Part shown: positions 50,001-56,233 of the stretch, in pieces
Numbering within the stretch: position 1 is the first letter of the stretch
How the letters are laid out: the number at the start of each line of letters is the position of its first letter
Source: Cristatella mucedo
Lineage: Eukaryota > Bryozoa > Phylactolaemata > Cristatellidae
Direction: 5' to 3'
Assembly: GCA_009760855.2 (NCBI GenBank)
Contig: WPIO01000021.1
Span: 186,001-250,000 of the forward strand
DNA: 64,000 nucleotides
Notes under the pieces: model-generated
The model's database searches: none
What the model was told of the DNA's origin: nothing
Seen by the model: the letters and a program-made list of their open reading frames with translations, nothing else
Made by a program: the position numbers and the translations under genes

Positions 50001-51439
50001 CATTTCTCCGGCAACTATTGAGATAATTCTACGAGTCTTTGCACGAGCTTCTAAATATTCACTTTAATGAGTTCTTCTATAGCCAATTGTGCGTGTATTC
50101 TGCTGATAGGTTAGTGTAGCAGCAGGATCAGAGCCAGAAATTTGTCCCTTCGGCCATATGGAGCCTGACCATGAGCAGGCTAGCCAGATTTGATATCCTC
50201 ACTGACTCTAAGCCCGGCGATTAGTGCTCGGACTTCATGTCCCAGGTCATACATTTGAGCGCTGAACCAAGCACCTTTTATTTTCAGGCGCACGCTGGGT
50301 GTACGCCAATACAGTTCTCATTGTGCTACAGAATGAGGCTGTTTAAGTAGCGAATCTTTAGCCGTTATGCACAATCTAAGAGTTAAACTTTTTTGGCTAG
50401 CTTACGATGCAACTGACAGATCATAAAGCTAAGAGCATTCAATTTAAAGGTATTCAAAACGGTTATTAGTGGTAGAAGTACGAACCTTAACCCTTTTAAA
50501 TCTCGGAAAGAGCCCAAGTAGATCTACTGGTGGTATGCAAGTCAATTCTTATTTTGAACAATTAAACAACCAAAACTAGTATTATGGCATAAGGACTATT
50601 TCTGTGCTTTGTCACTGACTATTAAGTCATTCAAAAGGCAGTAAAGTTTACTATATCTTGAAAATCCCTAATTGTGATTATTTGTAACCTGGCTCAGGGG
50701 TGAAATGCTAGCCTTTGAAAACCTATGTCGTGGGCTTCAACCTTACAGAATATGTAGAGCGCATGGATATAGATTAAGTTCTCTTAGAGCCAAACAAAAA
50801 TGAATTCTAGTTTTATATTTAAGGCTCGTACTAATACGTTTTCGCTTCGACGGCTGCTCATCCCTTCAACTATCAATCCGTGCTTAACTACTCTTGGGTG
50901 GCTTCAGACATACTCTCTGTGCTCCCTCGAAGACACGCTCTTTCTCTCGTCAGAAGCTGAAACGAAACAACGGAGGCATTAGCGTAGCTATAGCTCACTA
51001 CGTAGCGATACGAGAAAGTAATAGCACCCTTTAAGTGTACCGTATCAGAAATTAGTGTGAACCTCGGGTCAAGGCAAGATAACGCACTCTCAGGCTTTGG
51101 CCGAGCGGCCATTGGTGGTCTTCTGAGTATCTAAATGTTGGTTCAACCATCAATTGCACCAAGCTCCATTGTGTCTGATCGTTAGGTTAACCGTCAATTG
51201 AATAACGCTCCATCTACCACAGAATGGTCATAAGTGCATGCACAGACTATTAAATGTTCGGGACTATAATTCATATCATAACCCATATTAGAGGTGCGAA
51301 CAGTATGAAAACTGCATATTTACTACATGCACTGGCTTGACTGCACGGCGAGCACTCGTGAATTTTCATTTTATTTTTACAGGACGGCATATATTTCGTG
51401 ATAAGAAGGAAGAAGCGGACTGGTTATGATAACATTTAA
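16850..51439 (+). CDS. MRH-domain type I membrane receptor (CD-MPR/ATG27-like), seven exons
   Basis: Seven exons (16850-17007, 31512-31617, 36188-36303, 39505-39589, 44986-45083, 48163-48289, 51383-51439) join in phase to 248 residues. Residues 1-21 are a signal peptide rich in W and L. The lumenal part (22-178) has six Cys (31, 69, 84, 90, 135, 165), as expected for an MRH fold with three disulfides, and motifs YSWNPC, GCGKIAACQ, VEIQYKS and VQLQC. The four sugar-binding residues of the family appear to be present: Gln103, Arg127, Glu149 and Tyr155 or Tyr156. N-glycosylation sequons are at 126 and 162. A single membrane segment spans about 179-203. The cytosolic tail has EIIPNYSYW, typical of this family, and ends GYDNI, a YxxPhi-like sorting signal. 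The family carries lysosomal cargo or acts in Golgi-endosome traffic. ATG 16850 is the first in its frame. I cannot separate a true mannose-6-phosphate receptor from an ATG27-type protein by sequence alone. Confidence 0.9.
17008..17790 (+). other. MRH intron 1, first part: no feature seen
   Basis: No recognised repeat or domain. A local near-duplicated phrase (tagcaatattgtgtac and tagcaatgttgtgta) occurs near 17161 and 17295. Confidence 0.35.
17795..18420 (-). mobile_element. LINE family 1, heavily decayed
   Basis: Plus-strand text such as gatgatgtggtaatctagcg, cataaaaatgaaagcccgga and caatgctgtcaaaagctgcc matches the antisense of better LINE copies (the DDHI, FHFYADD and AAFDTID regions), with many indels. 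Confidence 0.6.
18757..18925 (-). mobile_element. SINE-A
   Basis: Tail text gtatagcccctagaagaact and tctctatgcaggcgcttcac, then a B box on the minus strand (GTGGGCTCAAGCC) and an A-box region (GCCCAGTGGTTAAATTG). Confidence 0.8.
19040..19830 (+). mobile_element. LINE family 1, decayed plus-strand copy
   Basis: Plus-strand translation recalls DDTKLRLSFDSSQP, SLHDHV, IAKIRACLDINRKAQLANAF and LASIYLVIPRNLKP, the order of the LINE RT C-terminal half, with frameshifts. Confidence 0.6.
20158..20990 (-). mobile_element. LINE, divergent CR1/L2-like family (family 3)
   Basis: It begins at an (AAT)n end and a hairpin-like tail (tatagcgccttaagataact). The minus frame INLKSFGERAFKSDAPKVWK equals [19 protein letters not shown] of family 1, but the flanks differ. 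36915-37345 and 55384-56195 look related. Confidence 0.65.
20991..22070 (+). other. MRH intron 1 segment without recognised elements
   Basis: An open stretch at 21744-22025 and its antisense partner match nothing known. A phrase ggttcgaatcgtgcac (21800) recalls a B box, but no head or tail supports a SINE. Confidence 0.3.
22071..22640 (+). mobile_element. LINE family 2 fragment
   Basis: The plus-strand frames read VANFVTLSDDKPELLVLKSR, then LQLMMNMAARLATQ, matching [15 protein letters not shown] and [14 protein letters not shown] of the copy at 58375-59590. Internal deletion and frameshifts. Confidence 0.65.
22641..24679 (+). other. MRH intron 1 segment without recognised elements
   Basis: About 2 kb in which I see no domain or repeat family. 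Confidence 0.3.
24680..25240 (-). repeat. probable 3' LTR of the Gypsy element
   Basis: The plus strand starts TGTGACAGTCC, so the minus-strand LTR would end in ...TCACA. On the minus strand a TATAAA (24862-24867) precedes an AATAAA (24760-24765) by about 100 bases, a spacing expected of an LTR promoter and poly(A) signal. The inner boundary is not defined, and no second LTR is in the window. Confidence 0.55.
25264..26430 (-). pseudogene. Gypsy RNase H domain, interrupted
   Basis: The upper part (26430-26244) encodes LLQTDASDRGIAAVLSQ. After removal of the 699-bp insertion the lower part continues HPVAYYSKKLLPREERYPTV, ECLAIW, a stop, then VYLLGRPFIAETDQRSLTWL, and it ends NGDADGFPRA-stop at 25264. 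The clean rejoining shows that the insertion is what splits the domain. Confidence 0.85.
25541..26239. mobile_element. 699-bp inverted-arm element with TG...CA ends
   Basis: Left arm 25541-25736 and right arm 26044-26239 are, as far as I can read, perfect 196-bp inverted copies. The outer ends are TGTAGCGCCCGG...CCGGGCGCTACA, so the element has LTR-like TG/CA ends. The 4-bp direct repeat ATAG (25537-25540 and 26240-26243) flanks it as a target duplication. The 307-bp core (25737-26043) is unique. No transposase or RT is encoded; arm frames are open on both strands only because they are GC-rich. Confidence 0.9.
26567..27494 (-). pseudogene. Gypsy reverse transcriptase, frameshifted
   Basis: In order on the minus strand: linker ELSALLHTYSGVFIKQPGST, then GIIERSSSDWCSPIVVVPKK, a frameshift in a run of T (plus strand, 27083-27092), DAYLMPRIGDLIDCLGQARF, TLDLTNGYWQVP, LMMPFGLQGAPASFQR, and YLDD at about 26759-26770. 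These are the Ty3/Gypsy RT motifs. The intact active-site text contrasts with the frameshift. Confidence 0.9.
27501..27684 (-). mobile_element. SINE-B, best copy, at the integrase/RT junction
   Basis: On the minus strand it starts GGTGAGCCGTGATGGCACAC, with B box GGTTCGATTCC, body GCAAGCGGTGGTGATAGCC and end AATCAGCTAGAACTTATTTA. The flanking direct repeat is TGAT (27497-27500 and 27685-27688). It splits the Gypsy text FHI/NML. Confidence 0.9.
27689..27985 (-). pseudogene. Gypsy integrase C-terminal part
   Basis: The minus frame encodes NVMSHVLAIRERTESMGELV, then RQKTCYDRNERSRNF, GDRVLVLLPTSSDRLWAQWQ, GPYEV and RKRRRVFHI, the usual C-terminal region of Gypsy integrases. It continues across the SINE into NMLRAIHQ. 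Confidence 0.9.
27990..29100 (-). mobile_element. LINE family 1, 5'-truncated, inserted in Gypsy integrase
   Basis: The 3' end is at the left ((TAA)n, hairpin arms at 28018-28025 and 28050-28057). The 5' truncation falls at LGFHFYADD on the right. The long open frame is almost undamaged: [77 protein letters not shown] occurs at both junctions (27986-27989, 29097-29100), either a target duplication or microhomology. This is one of the youngest-looking copies. Confidence 0.92.
29101..29655 (-). pseudogene. Gypsy integrase core
   Basis: The minus frame encodes MDLPFRRIGMDLVGPITRSR, then VVCDYATRFPKAIP and EILTDQGSNFTG. After a frameshift come SPYHPQTDGLVDRFNQTLKT and LDVLKEAWERP. In active integrases the third catalytic residue is Glu in GLVERFN; here it is Asp. 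Confidence 0.88.
29770..31290 (-). mobile_element. LINE family 1, longest copy, with RT palm motifs
   Basis: It carries the most upstream RT sequence in the window: SKFQSGFRANHSTESALLRV, LLVLLDLSAAFDTIDH (catalytic Asp), [35 protein letters not shown] (YADD), then the C-terminal region and the hairpin tail at the left end. A small deletion near 30660 removes the KLERLTFKIGS region. Still 5'-truncated, with no endonuclease. Confidence 0.92.
31512..31617 (+). CDS. MRH gene exon 2
   Basis: After tttttggtag. The first base completes the Arg codon; then it encodes FDNMYSSFDVYSWNPC, VDYKELDDDG and GCGKIA before gtaagc. It contributes three Cys-flanked landmarks of the MRH domain. Confidence 0.9.
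31846..31928 (-). mobile_element. LINE family 1, 3' tail only
   Basis: (AAT)n, then a complete hairpin tail (aaagcgccctcagagaact, ctctttctaggcgctttac). An extreme 5' truncation. Confidence 0.8.
31930..31995 (-). mobile_element. SINE-A tail fragment
   Basis: The text tttatagccccttaagagaa, then ctttcttggcg, matches the SINE-A 3' end only. Confidence 0.55.
32001..32188 (+). mobile_element. short hAT-type element resembling SPIN/Charlie non-autonomous copies
   Basis: It begins CAGCGGTTCTCAACCTGTGG, followed by GTCGTGACCCCTTTGCGGGT and CCTTTCACAGGAGTCGCCTA, and ends with ACTGTATTAAAGGGTTGCGC, ATTAGGAAGGTTTAGAAC and CTG. The ends are imperfect inverted copies (CAGCGGTTCTCAACC against GGTTTAGAAC..GCTG). 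From memory this text is very close to the SPIN-like hAT elements of vertebrates. No transposase. I could not find a clean 8-bp target duplication. Confidence 0.75.
32189..33030 (+). other. MRH intron 2, GC-richer stretch, unidentified
   Basis: 32490-32960 is richer in G and C than its surroundings and open on both strands, but I recognise no domain or repeat. Confidence 0.35.
33150..34150 (-). mobile_element. LINE family 2, decayed
   Basis: Minus frames read WGQVSSTRSVTHGVPQRSVH and VGYHFYADNIQPYLSFKLS (YADD degraded to YADN), then AARLVCRG near 34085. This is closest to the family at 58375-59590. Confidence 0.75.
34240..34835 (+). mobile_element. LINE family 1, plus-strand 3' fragment
   Basis: Contains tgacatcccgtctcgacttc, tgaacgtcgcagtcgccata, aacctcaaatcctttggag and the tail gtgcctagaaagagaatgag, then an ATT-rich end at 34800-34835. 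Reading frames are broken. Confidence 0.75.
34836..36187 (+). other. MRH intron 2, last part: no feature seen
   Basis: AT-leaning sequence with no recognised repeat. Confidence 0.35.
36188..36303 (+). CDS. MRH gene exon 3
   Basis: After ctttaag, encoding ACQKHSSGFYGLGTQASAS, IINSGG and YVEIQYKSQYGN plus two bases before gtgaga. It carries Cys90 and the Gln (residue 103) aligned to the sugar-binding Gln of the family. It has no usable ATG and is found only by following phase and homology. Confidence 0.9.
36304..36914 (+). other. MRH intron 3, first part: no feature seen
   Basis: No recognised element; the open stretch at 36471-36734 is unremarkable. Confidence 0.35.
36915..37345 (-). mobile_element. 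LINE family 3, 3' fragment
   Basis: (AAT)n at 36918-36932, then a hairpin-like tail (agagcctaaagagaactaaa, tataggcgctttac). The remaining text is decayed. Confidence 0.6.
37410..38105 (-). mobile_element. LINE family 1, 5'-truncated
   Basis: Clean tail at the left. The minus frame [80 protein letters not shown] is uninterrupted to its natural stop. It stops abruptly at 38105. Confidence 0.9.
38127..39504 (+). other. MRH intron 3, last part: no feature seen
   Basis: No recognised repeat or domain. Confidence 0.35.
39505..39589 (+). CDS. MRH gene exon 4, GC donor
   Basis: After atttttcag. It completes Arg127 and encodes TAHVQLQCLASQ, PTTIVTASGE and KQPDNY. The downstream donor reads GCAAGT at 39590-39595, the form used by GC-AG introns; no GT donor fits the phase. 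It contains Arg127 (junction), Cys135, Glu149 and Tyr155. Confidence 0.85.
39590..41200 (+). other. MRH intron 4, first part, with an unidentified GC-richer block
   Basis: 40200-41110 is denser in G and C and repeats nothing else in the window. I see no open frame of note, no repeat family and no RNA gene. Confidence 0.35.
41205..41335 (-). mobile_element. SINE-A, truncated
   Basis: Tail text tttagccccttaagagaact, taatctatgtccatgcgctt, then a B-box region (GTGTGCTCGAGCCC on the minus strand). The A-box end is missing. Confidence 0.75.
41336..41679 (-). other. unidentified open region, possible coding
   Basis: Two overlapping minus-strand frames are open here. One continues for 160 residues but runs through the SINE-A to its stop, so its C-terminal third is repeat-derived. 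The upper part contains RVQFATRCGQSTESCGIESP and GFPCGSCEAAVSRGTFV. I do not recognise it. Confidence 0.2.
41730..42045 (-). mobile_element. LINE family 1, 3' fragment
   Basis: (AAT)n-like end, tail atgatccctgcgacaactta, tctctttctagccactttat, then text matching the LINE 3' UTR. Confidence 0.75.
42046..42404 (+). other. unidentified segment with GC box and TATA-like motif
   Basis: ccccgcccc at about 42193-42201 is followed by catataaatga at 42226-42236. The layout recalls a promoter or a solo LTR, but I could not find matching ends with a target duplication. Confidence 0.3.
42405..43310 (+). mobile_element. LINE family 1, decayed plus-strand copy
   Basis: Plus-strand frames: LNDHKINLLVDRQPS, VHEFVTSLLVFCNSLLAVHA, ACAIRRLDLVQTRD, LTFRSLHCMPQPTCP. 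A hairpin-tail remnant lies at 43258-43295. Confidence 0.75.
43640..44075 (+). mobile_element. LINE family 1, plus-strand copy with internal deletion
   Basis: It jumps from ACLDRHTKSELVRA directly to [17 protein letters not shown]. It ends with tagaaagagattgagttctt and an ATT run at 44053-44070. Confidence 0.8.
44076..44985 (+). other. MRH intron 4, last part: no feature seen
   Basis: Open stretches on both strands around 44375-44690 match nothing I know. Confidence 0.3.
44986..45083 (+). CDS. MRH gene exon 5
   Basis: After ttattatttag. It encodes YFTVVGNISCPVKTT, GTNPGGGG and ITVGSILVI plus two bases before gtaagt. It carries the last lumenal Cys (165), the Gly-rich stalk and the start of the membrane segment. 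Confidence 0.9.
45084..45531 (+). other. MRH intron 5, first part: no feature seen
   Basis: No recognised element. Confidence 0.35.
45532..45932 (+). other. two overlapping unidentified open frames
   Basis: A frame ending in GRNASSKSRCS-stop (to 45741) contains SGDRIEGILRDLRRSAKVGN and YRFLSDQLMNEYGN. An ATG ten bases before its end opens a second frame (45732-45932) with VTDFFGDEDNKKCLLSHVKL. Both have a less AT-biased composition than the intron around them. Possibly a frameshifted relic of a gene or transposon; not recognised. Confidence 0.25.
45933..46319 (+). other. MRH intron 5 segment: no feature seen
   Basis: No recognised element. Confidence 0.3.
46320..46480 (-). mobile_element. 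SINE-B-related copy
   Basis: Text tagcggcagaagagatttaa, ggctgtcaccaccgc and gcaataaatggtagcccaca matches the SINE-B body. The head on the minus strand reads TAGCCCAATGGTAACGTGCT. Confidence 0.65.
46481..47629 (+). other. MRH intron 5 segment with GC-rich block
   Basis: A (GTTA)n run at 46482-46498. From about 46960 to 47480 the sequence is GC- and CpG-rich and includes ATGGCGGC at 47215-47222, a YY1-type motif. The small frame from that ATG closes after six codons. No gene recognised. Confidence 0.3.
47630..47730 (-). mobile_element. SINE-B tail fragment
   Basis: tttagctgatttagcagcct, tgtatagccgcagaagagca and tcaccacctcttgcag match the SINE-B 3' half. Confidence 0.7.
47870..48012 (+). mobile_element. 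SINE-A, plus orientation
   Basis: tRNA-like head (TGGTCCAGCGGTTAAGGTGC as A box; GTCGTGAGCTCGAGCC as B box), then the tail GAAGCGCCTGAATAGAGACT, GTTCTCTTGGGGCGCTATAC and an AT-rich end. Because it reads 5' to 3' on the plus strand, it is the easiest copy for seeing head plus LINE-type tail. Confidence 0.88.
48163..48289 (+). CDS. MRH gene exon 6: membrane segment and proximal tail
   Basis: After ggtgtctttcag. It encodes FFTIVVVYLVLGSLYMKFRK, then NATGKEIIPNYSYW and ISMVSSAK before gtaagc. The stretch IIPNYSYW is a hallmark of the cytosolic tail in this family. Confidence 0.92.
48290..48659 (+). other. MRH intron 6, first part: no feature seen
   Basis: No recognised element. Confidence 0.35.
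48660..48750 (+). mobile_element. LINE-type 3' tail fragment
   Basis: agtgccaagaaataaattta, gttctcttagggcact, then ATT-rich. A solitary hairpin tail; it could be from a LINE or a SINE-A. Confidence 0.6.
49030..49230 (+). mobile_element. LINE family 2 fragment
   Basis: The plus frame LHLFLYSVPAEQIAP and SYADDAGFPYY aligns with [15 protein letters not shown] and [11 protein letters not shown] of the copy at 58375-59590. Confidence 0.6.
49231..50689 (+). other. MRH intron 6 segment: no feature seen
   Basis: No recognised domain or repeat. The 102-residue open stretch at 49713-50021 looks non-coding. Confidence 0.3.
50690..50802 (+). mobile_element. SINE-A, degenerate
   Basis: tcgtgggcttcaacctta (B-box region), then gagcgcatggatatagatta, agttctcttagagcc and an end gaattc. 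Confidence 0.6.
50803..51382 (+). other. MRH intron 6, last part: no feature seen
   Basis: No recognised element. Confidence 0.35.
51383..51439 (+). CDS. MRH gene exon 7: C-terminal tail
   Basis: After ttatttttacag. It encodes DGIYFVIRRKKRTGYDNI and TAA (51437-51439). The final YDNI fits the YxxPhi pattern read by AP adaptors. The phase-0 junction with exon 6 rebuilds the family motif (V)xxAKDG. Confidence 0.92.
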   Translation, partial: DGIYFVIRRKKRTGYDNI

Positions 51440-51478
51440 AGTTGAAATACTTTCCATCACATATCTAAAAGTCTTGAC

Positions 51479-51484
51479 AATAAA
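51479..51484 (+). terminator. polyadenylation signal of the MRH gene
   Basis: AATAAA lies 39 bases after the stop codon, a normal distance if the 3'UTR is short. Confidence 0.7.
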
Positions 51485-54329
51485 GCATGGGGCTTTATTT
51501 TCCTTAAGACGTCATATAGGGCTTTCAAGTGCTGTCAACGCATTGACGGACCTTCGAACAAGCGGATAAAAAGAAACCAGACTCAATAAGCGACCAAGGA
51601 GCAACAGCTGTTGCACTGTCGAGTAGAAGCGTTTTGTTGTATTTACATTATTCCTTAACCCAGACTGTTATCACTTGTATTCGATAGCAAAACCGAGGAC
51701 TCAGTTCAGCAACGTGCAGAAAGAACAGCTACCCTCAGTGAAAACAAAGCGAATTATGGTCTCTTCAACGCTGGCTGATCAAAGGCTTTGTTATTTACTA
51801 CAGCCAGCAATGATCGTAATACAAAGCCTGTTTTCGTAACGCCTTAGGATAAATCACATCTCTATCCTTGTACTGTACAAATCAACGCAAAAAAAGCCCT
51901 ACCCATAATTACATGAAAACTATCGTAATTAGAAAAGCTTGCTAAAGGAAAAAAGAAGGCACTCATTGCCTCTGATTAGTCGAATCCCTGTTTGTAATAT
52001 GCACTGAATTATGCAGTGGCAATGTCACTAATCACACAGAAAAGAGATTCTATGGGGATATTCGATAAGTCAACCGATCACGTCGCTTTCATGCATAGCA
52101 TTTTGTTTCTTAGACCTATCTAGCAGAATAGACAACTTCTCAAGCATATAAATAAAATATTGTAGCACGTGTTCTAGGCTATGAAAATATCAAAAAGTAA
52201 ATTCCGCTTTCAGCTCGAACATTCGTGAATTAATTGTGGCACGCAAATGAATGACTGCTAGTTAATTTGGGCCTAAGATGGTTGGATTATAATTAATGCC
52301 ATCCTTATAAGCACATTGAATTTATGCACCTCCTTCTGAAGTATCAAGGTAATACCAAAAGCTACTCAAGATGATGGACATTTATATATCTCTGCAGTAG
52401 TAGTGTAACAGATGACTTGCTATCATTTTCTGGGGAATCAAAATCTGGGAGCCTTCGAATTTCAGTCAGGAATTGTATCAATTCTGATTATAAATATCTC
52501 CAAACCAAGCCTTGGGGTCACCTATATTGACAACCAGAGCTTCTTTATTATTCAACTCCTCAGCTTGAACGAGCATATCTAGCTATGCTTCTAGATAATT
52601 ACTTATTGTGCTTCATATCCAATTCCTAGATGCTACCTTTGTCTTACTATTACCCTGTGAGGTTGATAGTTTAGCAGAAAATGAACTGAAGCGTGGGATC
52701 CGTGTCCTAGAGTAACCCGGTCTTCTACCATTAGATAATTTCGGACAAGCAAGCAGCGTGCATATGAACAGTGAATTAGTGCTGGAACTCACTCGGACTC
52801 ATTATTCATAAATAGAAAGCATGCTTTGCTGGTGGTACTGTCAAATCCACGTAAAAGAAAAGATGCAAATGCGTCCACCGAGGCTGAATGATAGATAGAC
52901 AGCCCAGAATACGAAATCTGCCAGTCACATGACTAGGTGGCTAGCCAAAGAACTAAGCTTCCTATGGATATTGGGTAGGCAGTCAACCCCTACAACTTAT
53001 TGTCAAATCTTAATATGACGGTCGTCGGCTGGTGAGTGCGGCGATATGTTTCTACGACATTGATCGGTTCGTTTACGCTGATCGGGGGCTGAGCTGCCTG
53101 TGATAATTCAGCACTAGAAATTCAAAGCCTCGCCACCAAAGCAGTAACTTAAATTGAAGTAGTTCGCCATGGGATCACATATAAAGCAGCACTTCCAACC
53201 AGGCCGACAGCTAAAATGTGTTATATTTATCGTATTTCATGAAGGAGATCGTTTATCGTATTTCAATGAAGCATCTAAAAAGATGGGGAACCTTGTAATA
53301 TTTTGACTTTCCACATCCGCTATATCTGGGCAATCGGATGCCGTGGCTCGAAAGCCTTACGCTTCCCATCAACACACACCTCGTCAGTAGCAAATGTTTG
53401 TTCATTTGGTTGCACGAGTCGGACATCTGTAGGCCGTCTTGCGTGTTTTTATAGTTCTCCTGTATATCTTTCAAGTGAGACTTGCTCGCTCAAATTAACG
53501 TAATGGGTTTAGCAGAAGCACTGCTTTGCTAAGGTTATCAGAAAAAATACTTTAGATCAATAAACAGCCTTGATCCTGAATTTTATATTCATTTGTTTGG
53601 GCATTTTACATTTTGATTACTGCTACGGTTTGACTAGCTCATAGGTTTCAGTTGGCATATAACTTAGTTCTTGAGGCTGGACTCGCAAGCAAAATTTAAA
53701 TCTCCTGACTGTAACTGCATTTCTATTTTTAATGCGACAACTGGCAAAAATCTTTGAGCCAATAATTTCTGCACACTCCTCGAGAAATGATTTATGTGTA
53801 GGGCATTTCAAGCAATCCTCTCTTGATAGACAGAATGCACCAAATAATTAAAGTTCGGAACAAACATAATAGCAAGATTCATCATCTGATATTCTTTGAT
53901 TGCAATAGCCTTCTAGATTTATTTTAATAGATATTCATTAGAAAAAAACAGCGTTAACTCACTTCCAATTCTACAGATCCACTACTAAGTTCACAGCACT
54001 CTTCATCGGTAATCACCGATATATTTCATAGATATTTGCATACGTTTTAAATGGGATGCATAGTGCTTTTGTATGCAAACATAATGTGCAGAATATGTGC
54101 CGGTCTAGCTATATTTATGCATCTGTATATATAAATATATCTATGTTATTTATGTACATCAGGTGCAAATATAATGATAAGACATTTTGCCCTTACAAAT
54201 AGCCCTACTAAACAACAAAGAAAAACATTTCAAACAGACATCTGAGAGATCCAAACACTTAGAATACATCTGTATCGATGACTGATAGATGTTTTTAAGT
54301 ATAAGAGAGTCCCTTGATCCGGATTGCCT
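51485..54329. other. spacer between the convergent MRH and VPS4-like genes
   Basis: About 2.8 kb without a recognised repeat or gene. On the minus strand near 53318-53445 a stretch reads VQPNEQTFATDEVCVDGKRK, which looks protein-like, but I cannot identify it. Confidence 0.35.
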
Positions 54330-54529
54330 TCAAGCTTTTTCACCGTACTTCTTCGTGAAATCTTCAAATGTTTGTAGCTCTTCCTCTGTCACAGTTGGAA
54401 GCACTTTTTGTAAAGCTTGCAGAAAGTCACTAATCGTTACGGCAGGAATATCCACCAAGCCTTTTGGCAGATCCAATAGAGAAGAATGTACAGCAGCTGG
54501 GTAGTCGAGTTGGCATGGAGAATATGTAC
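54330..54529 (-). CDS. VPS4-like gene, terminal exon
   Basis: Minus strand: after tattgcag, encoding [65 protein letters not shown] and TGA (54330-54332). The two bases GT complete a Gly codon with the previous exon. Confidence 0.9.
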
Positions 54530-56200
54530 CTGCAATATTTCTCCTTAAACCAGAACTGGGCCTGTTGCATCACTGCTTACTAAGATACTTTTTGAATTAA
54601 AGTTAAATTGAAGCATTCTTCAGATAATCCTGCCTTTGAGGTTCTTAAAGATATTAAATGAGTAGGAGCGTGGCTTGGCTATGGGCTAGATGAACGGAAT
54701 AATCACCTAAGAAACTAGCTGAAATTAAATTTATTTGCGACAGAAAGTACATCAGTAGGTGAATAAAACCATCTCATCAGAAACTAGCAAAAATGTATAT
54801 CAAGCATTTAGTAAGCACCTGACTGAAGGTACGGCTCACTTTCCCAGTGATCACCCGGTGGCTAGGCATATGGATGGCGAGAATATGCAGGCCCGTTTAG
54901 GCAACATTTTAGGTCATAATTAAGTGGATTTCGAATTATATTCCTTATCACATTGTATCCAATCTAAAGTAGACGATGAGTACAGATAACGACAAAACTT
55001 GGTGTGTATGTACTCAATAATCCCAGTATCAGCAAATCTAATGTTGCTTTAGTGTATGTATCAAATAGATTTAGCGAAATATGTTCCTTCTACTTTATGT
55101 GCAGATAATGCATCCGTTGATCAACTGGGACCAATCGCAGCTCCTTACCAAAGGATGCTCAAGGCTGAATATTTTTATATCGAAAACGACCTTGGGGTCA
55201 TATTCATCAGCAACTATAGAGGTTTCACGGCTTTTCTTGTCATCTCTGCTAATACTAAGTTATATTACTTCTACAAGGAGAGAATCGAGAGCTAGCAGAA
55301 TCAATAGCTTGTCTCTACGGTAAGTTATCACTAATCGTAGACCGTGGTCATAAATGATTATAATATGCTTTATATTAATGATTATAATAATAATGCTTGT
55401 TTAGCACCCTACGAGAACTAAATTTTTATCCATATGCTTTACAACTCACTGCAAGAAAAGCAATAACCAAGGATTAATAACATACAAGATACATAGACAC
55501 ATATCGTGCTTATACATGCATGCAAAGGTACACAAGAATATACTCAGAATATCTGGTTAACAAGGCCCTTCCCTAATAGCAGGCACTGAATGACGCACTG
55601 GTAAGCAAGCTAAGCAGACAGGGAAAAAGCAAGTTCACTGTGATTAGGCAAAGTTGAGCAAAATAACTGCATATTTAACAAGACCTGGATGATACATAAC
55701 CAATGCAGGTGGTGACATAAACCGGAAGTGAGTTTCTGACTTTCCAGGCATACTAACCTAAGGCCCAATTTACGAACAGATTTCACTTTACCACGAGGTG
55801 CGGCGAGATGACTGGAAGCAGAGGAGTAGGGATGCAAGTGCACAGCGGGTGATCAAAGAAATCAGATATATATGTTGGCACCAGCGAGTGAAGCGACGTG
55901 TAATCACAGTAAGTCTTAAAGTCAATTCGATGCTTGATGTGGCCTACTGACGCTCAGACAGAAGTGATGTGGTGTGGTAGCTACGCCTTCAACGGCAGAT
56001 CAGAGATGCTGCTGAGTTTTGACCGCTTACAGACGGTCACGGCCACAGGCCGGGAGTCCTGAATAAATAAAATTTCAGCGATTTAGATGATTAGCAATGG
56101 AGGTAGTCTTCTGCATGAAACTTTTCAACTTCATACATTTGTCAATTCAGATACCTAAATTATACGCTCTCAAGATGACGATCCTAGAAACTCAACTCCA

Positions 56201-56233
<33 letters not shown>

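Noticed and set aside
49713..50021. 102-codon open frame
   Set aside because: Composition is like translated AT-rich intron and no motif is present.
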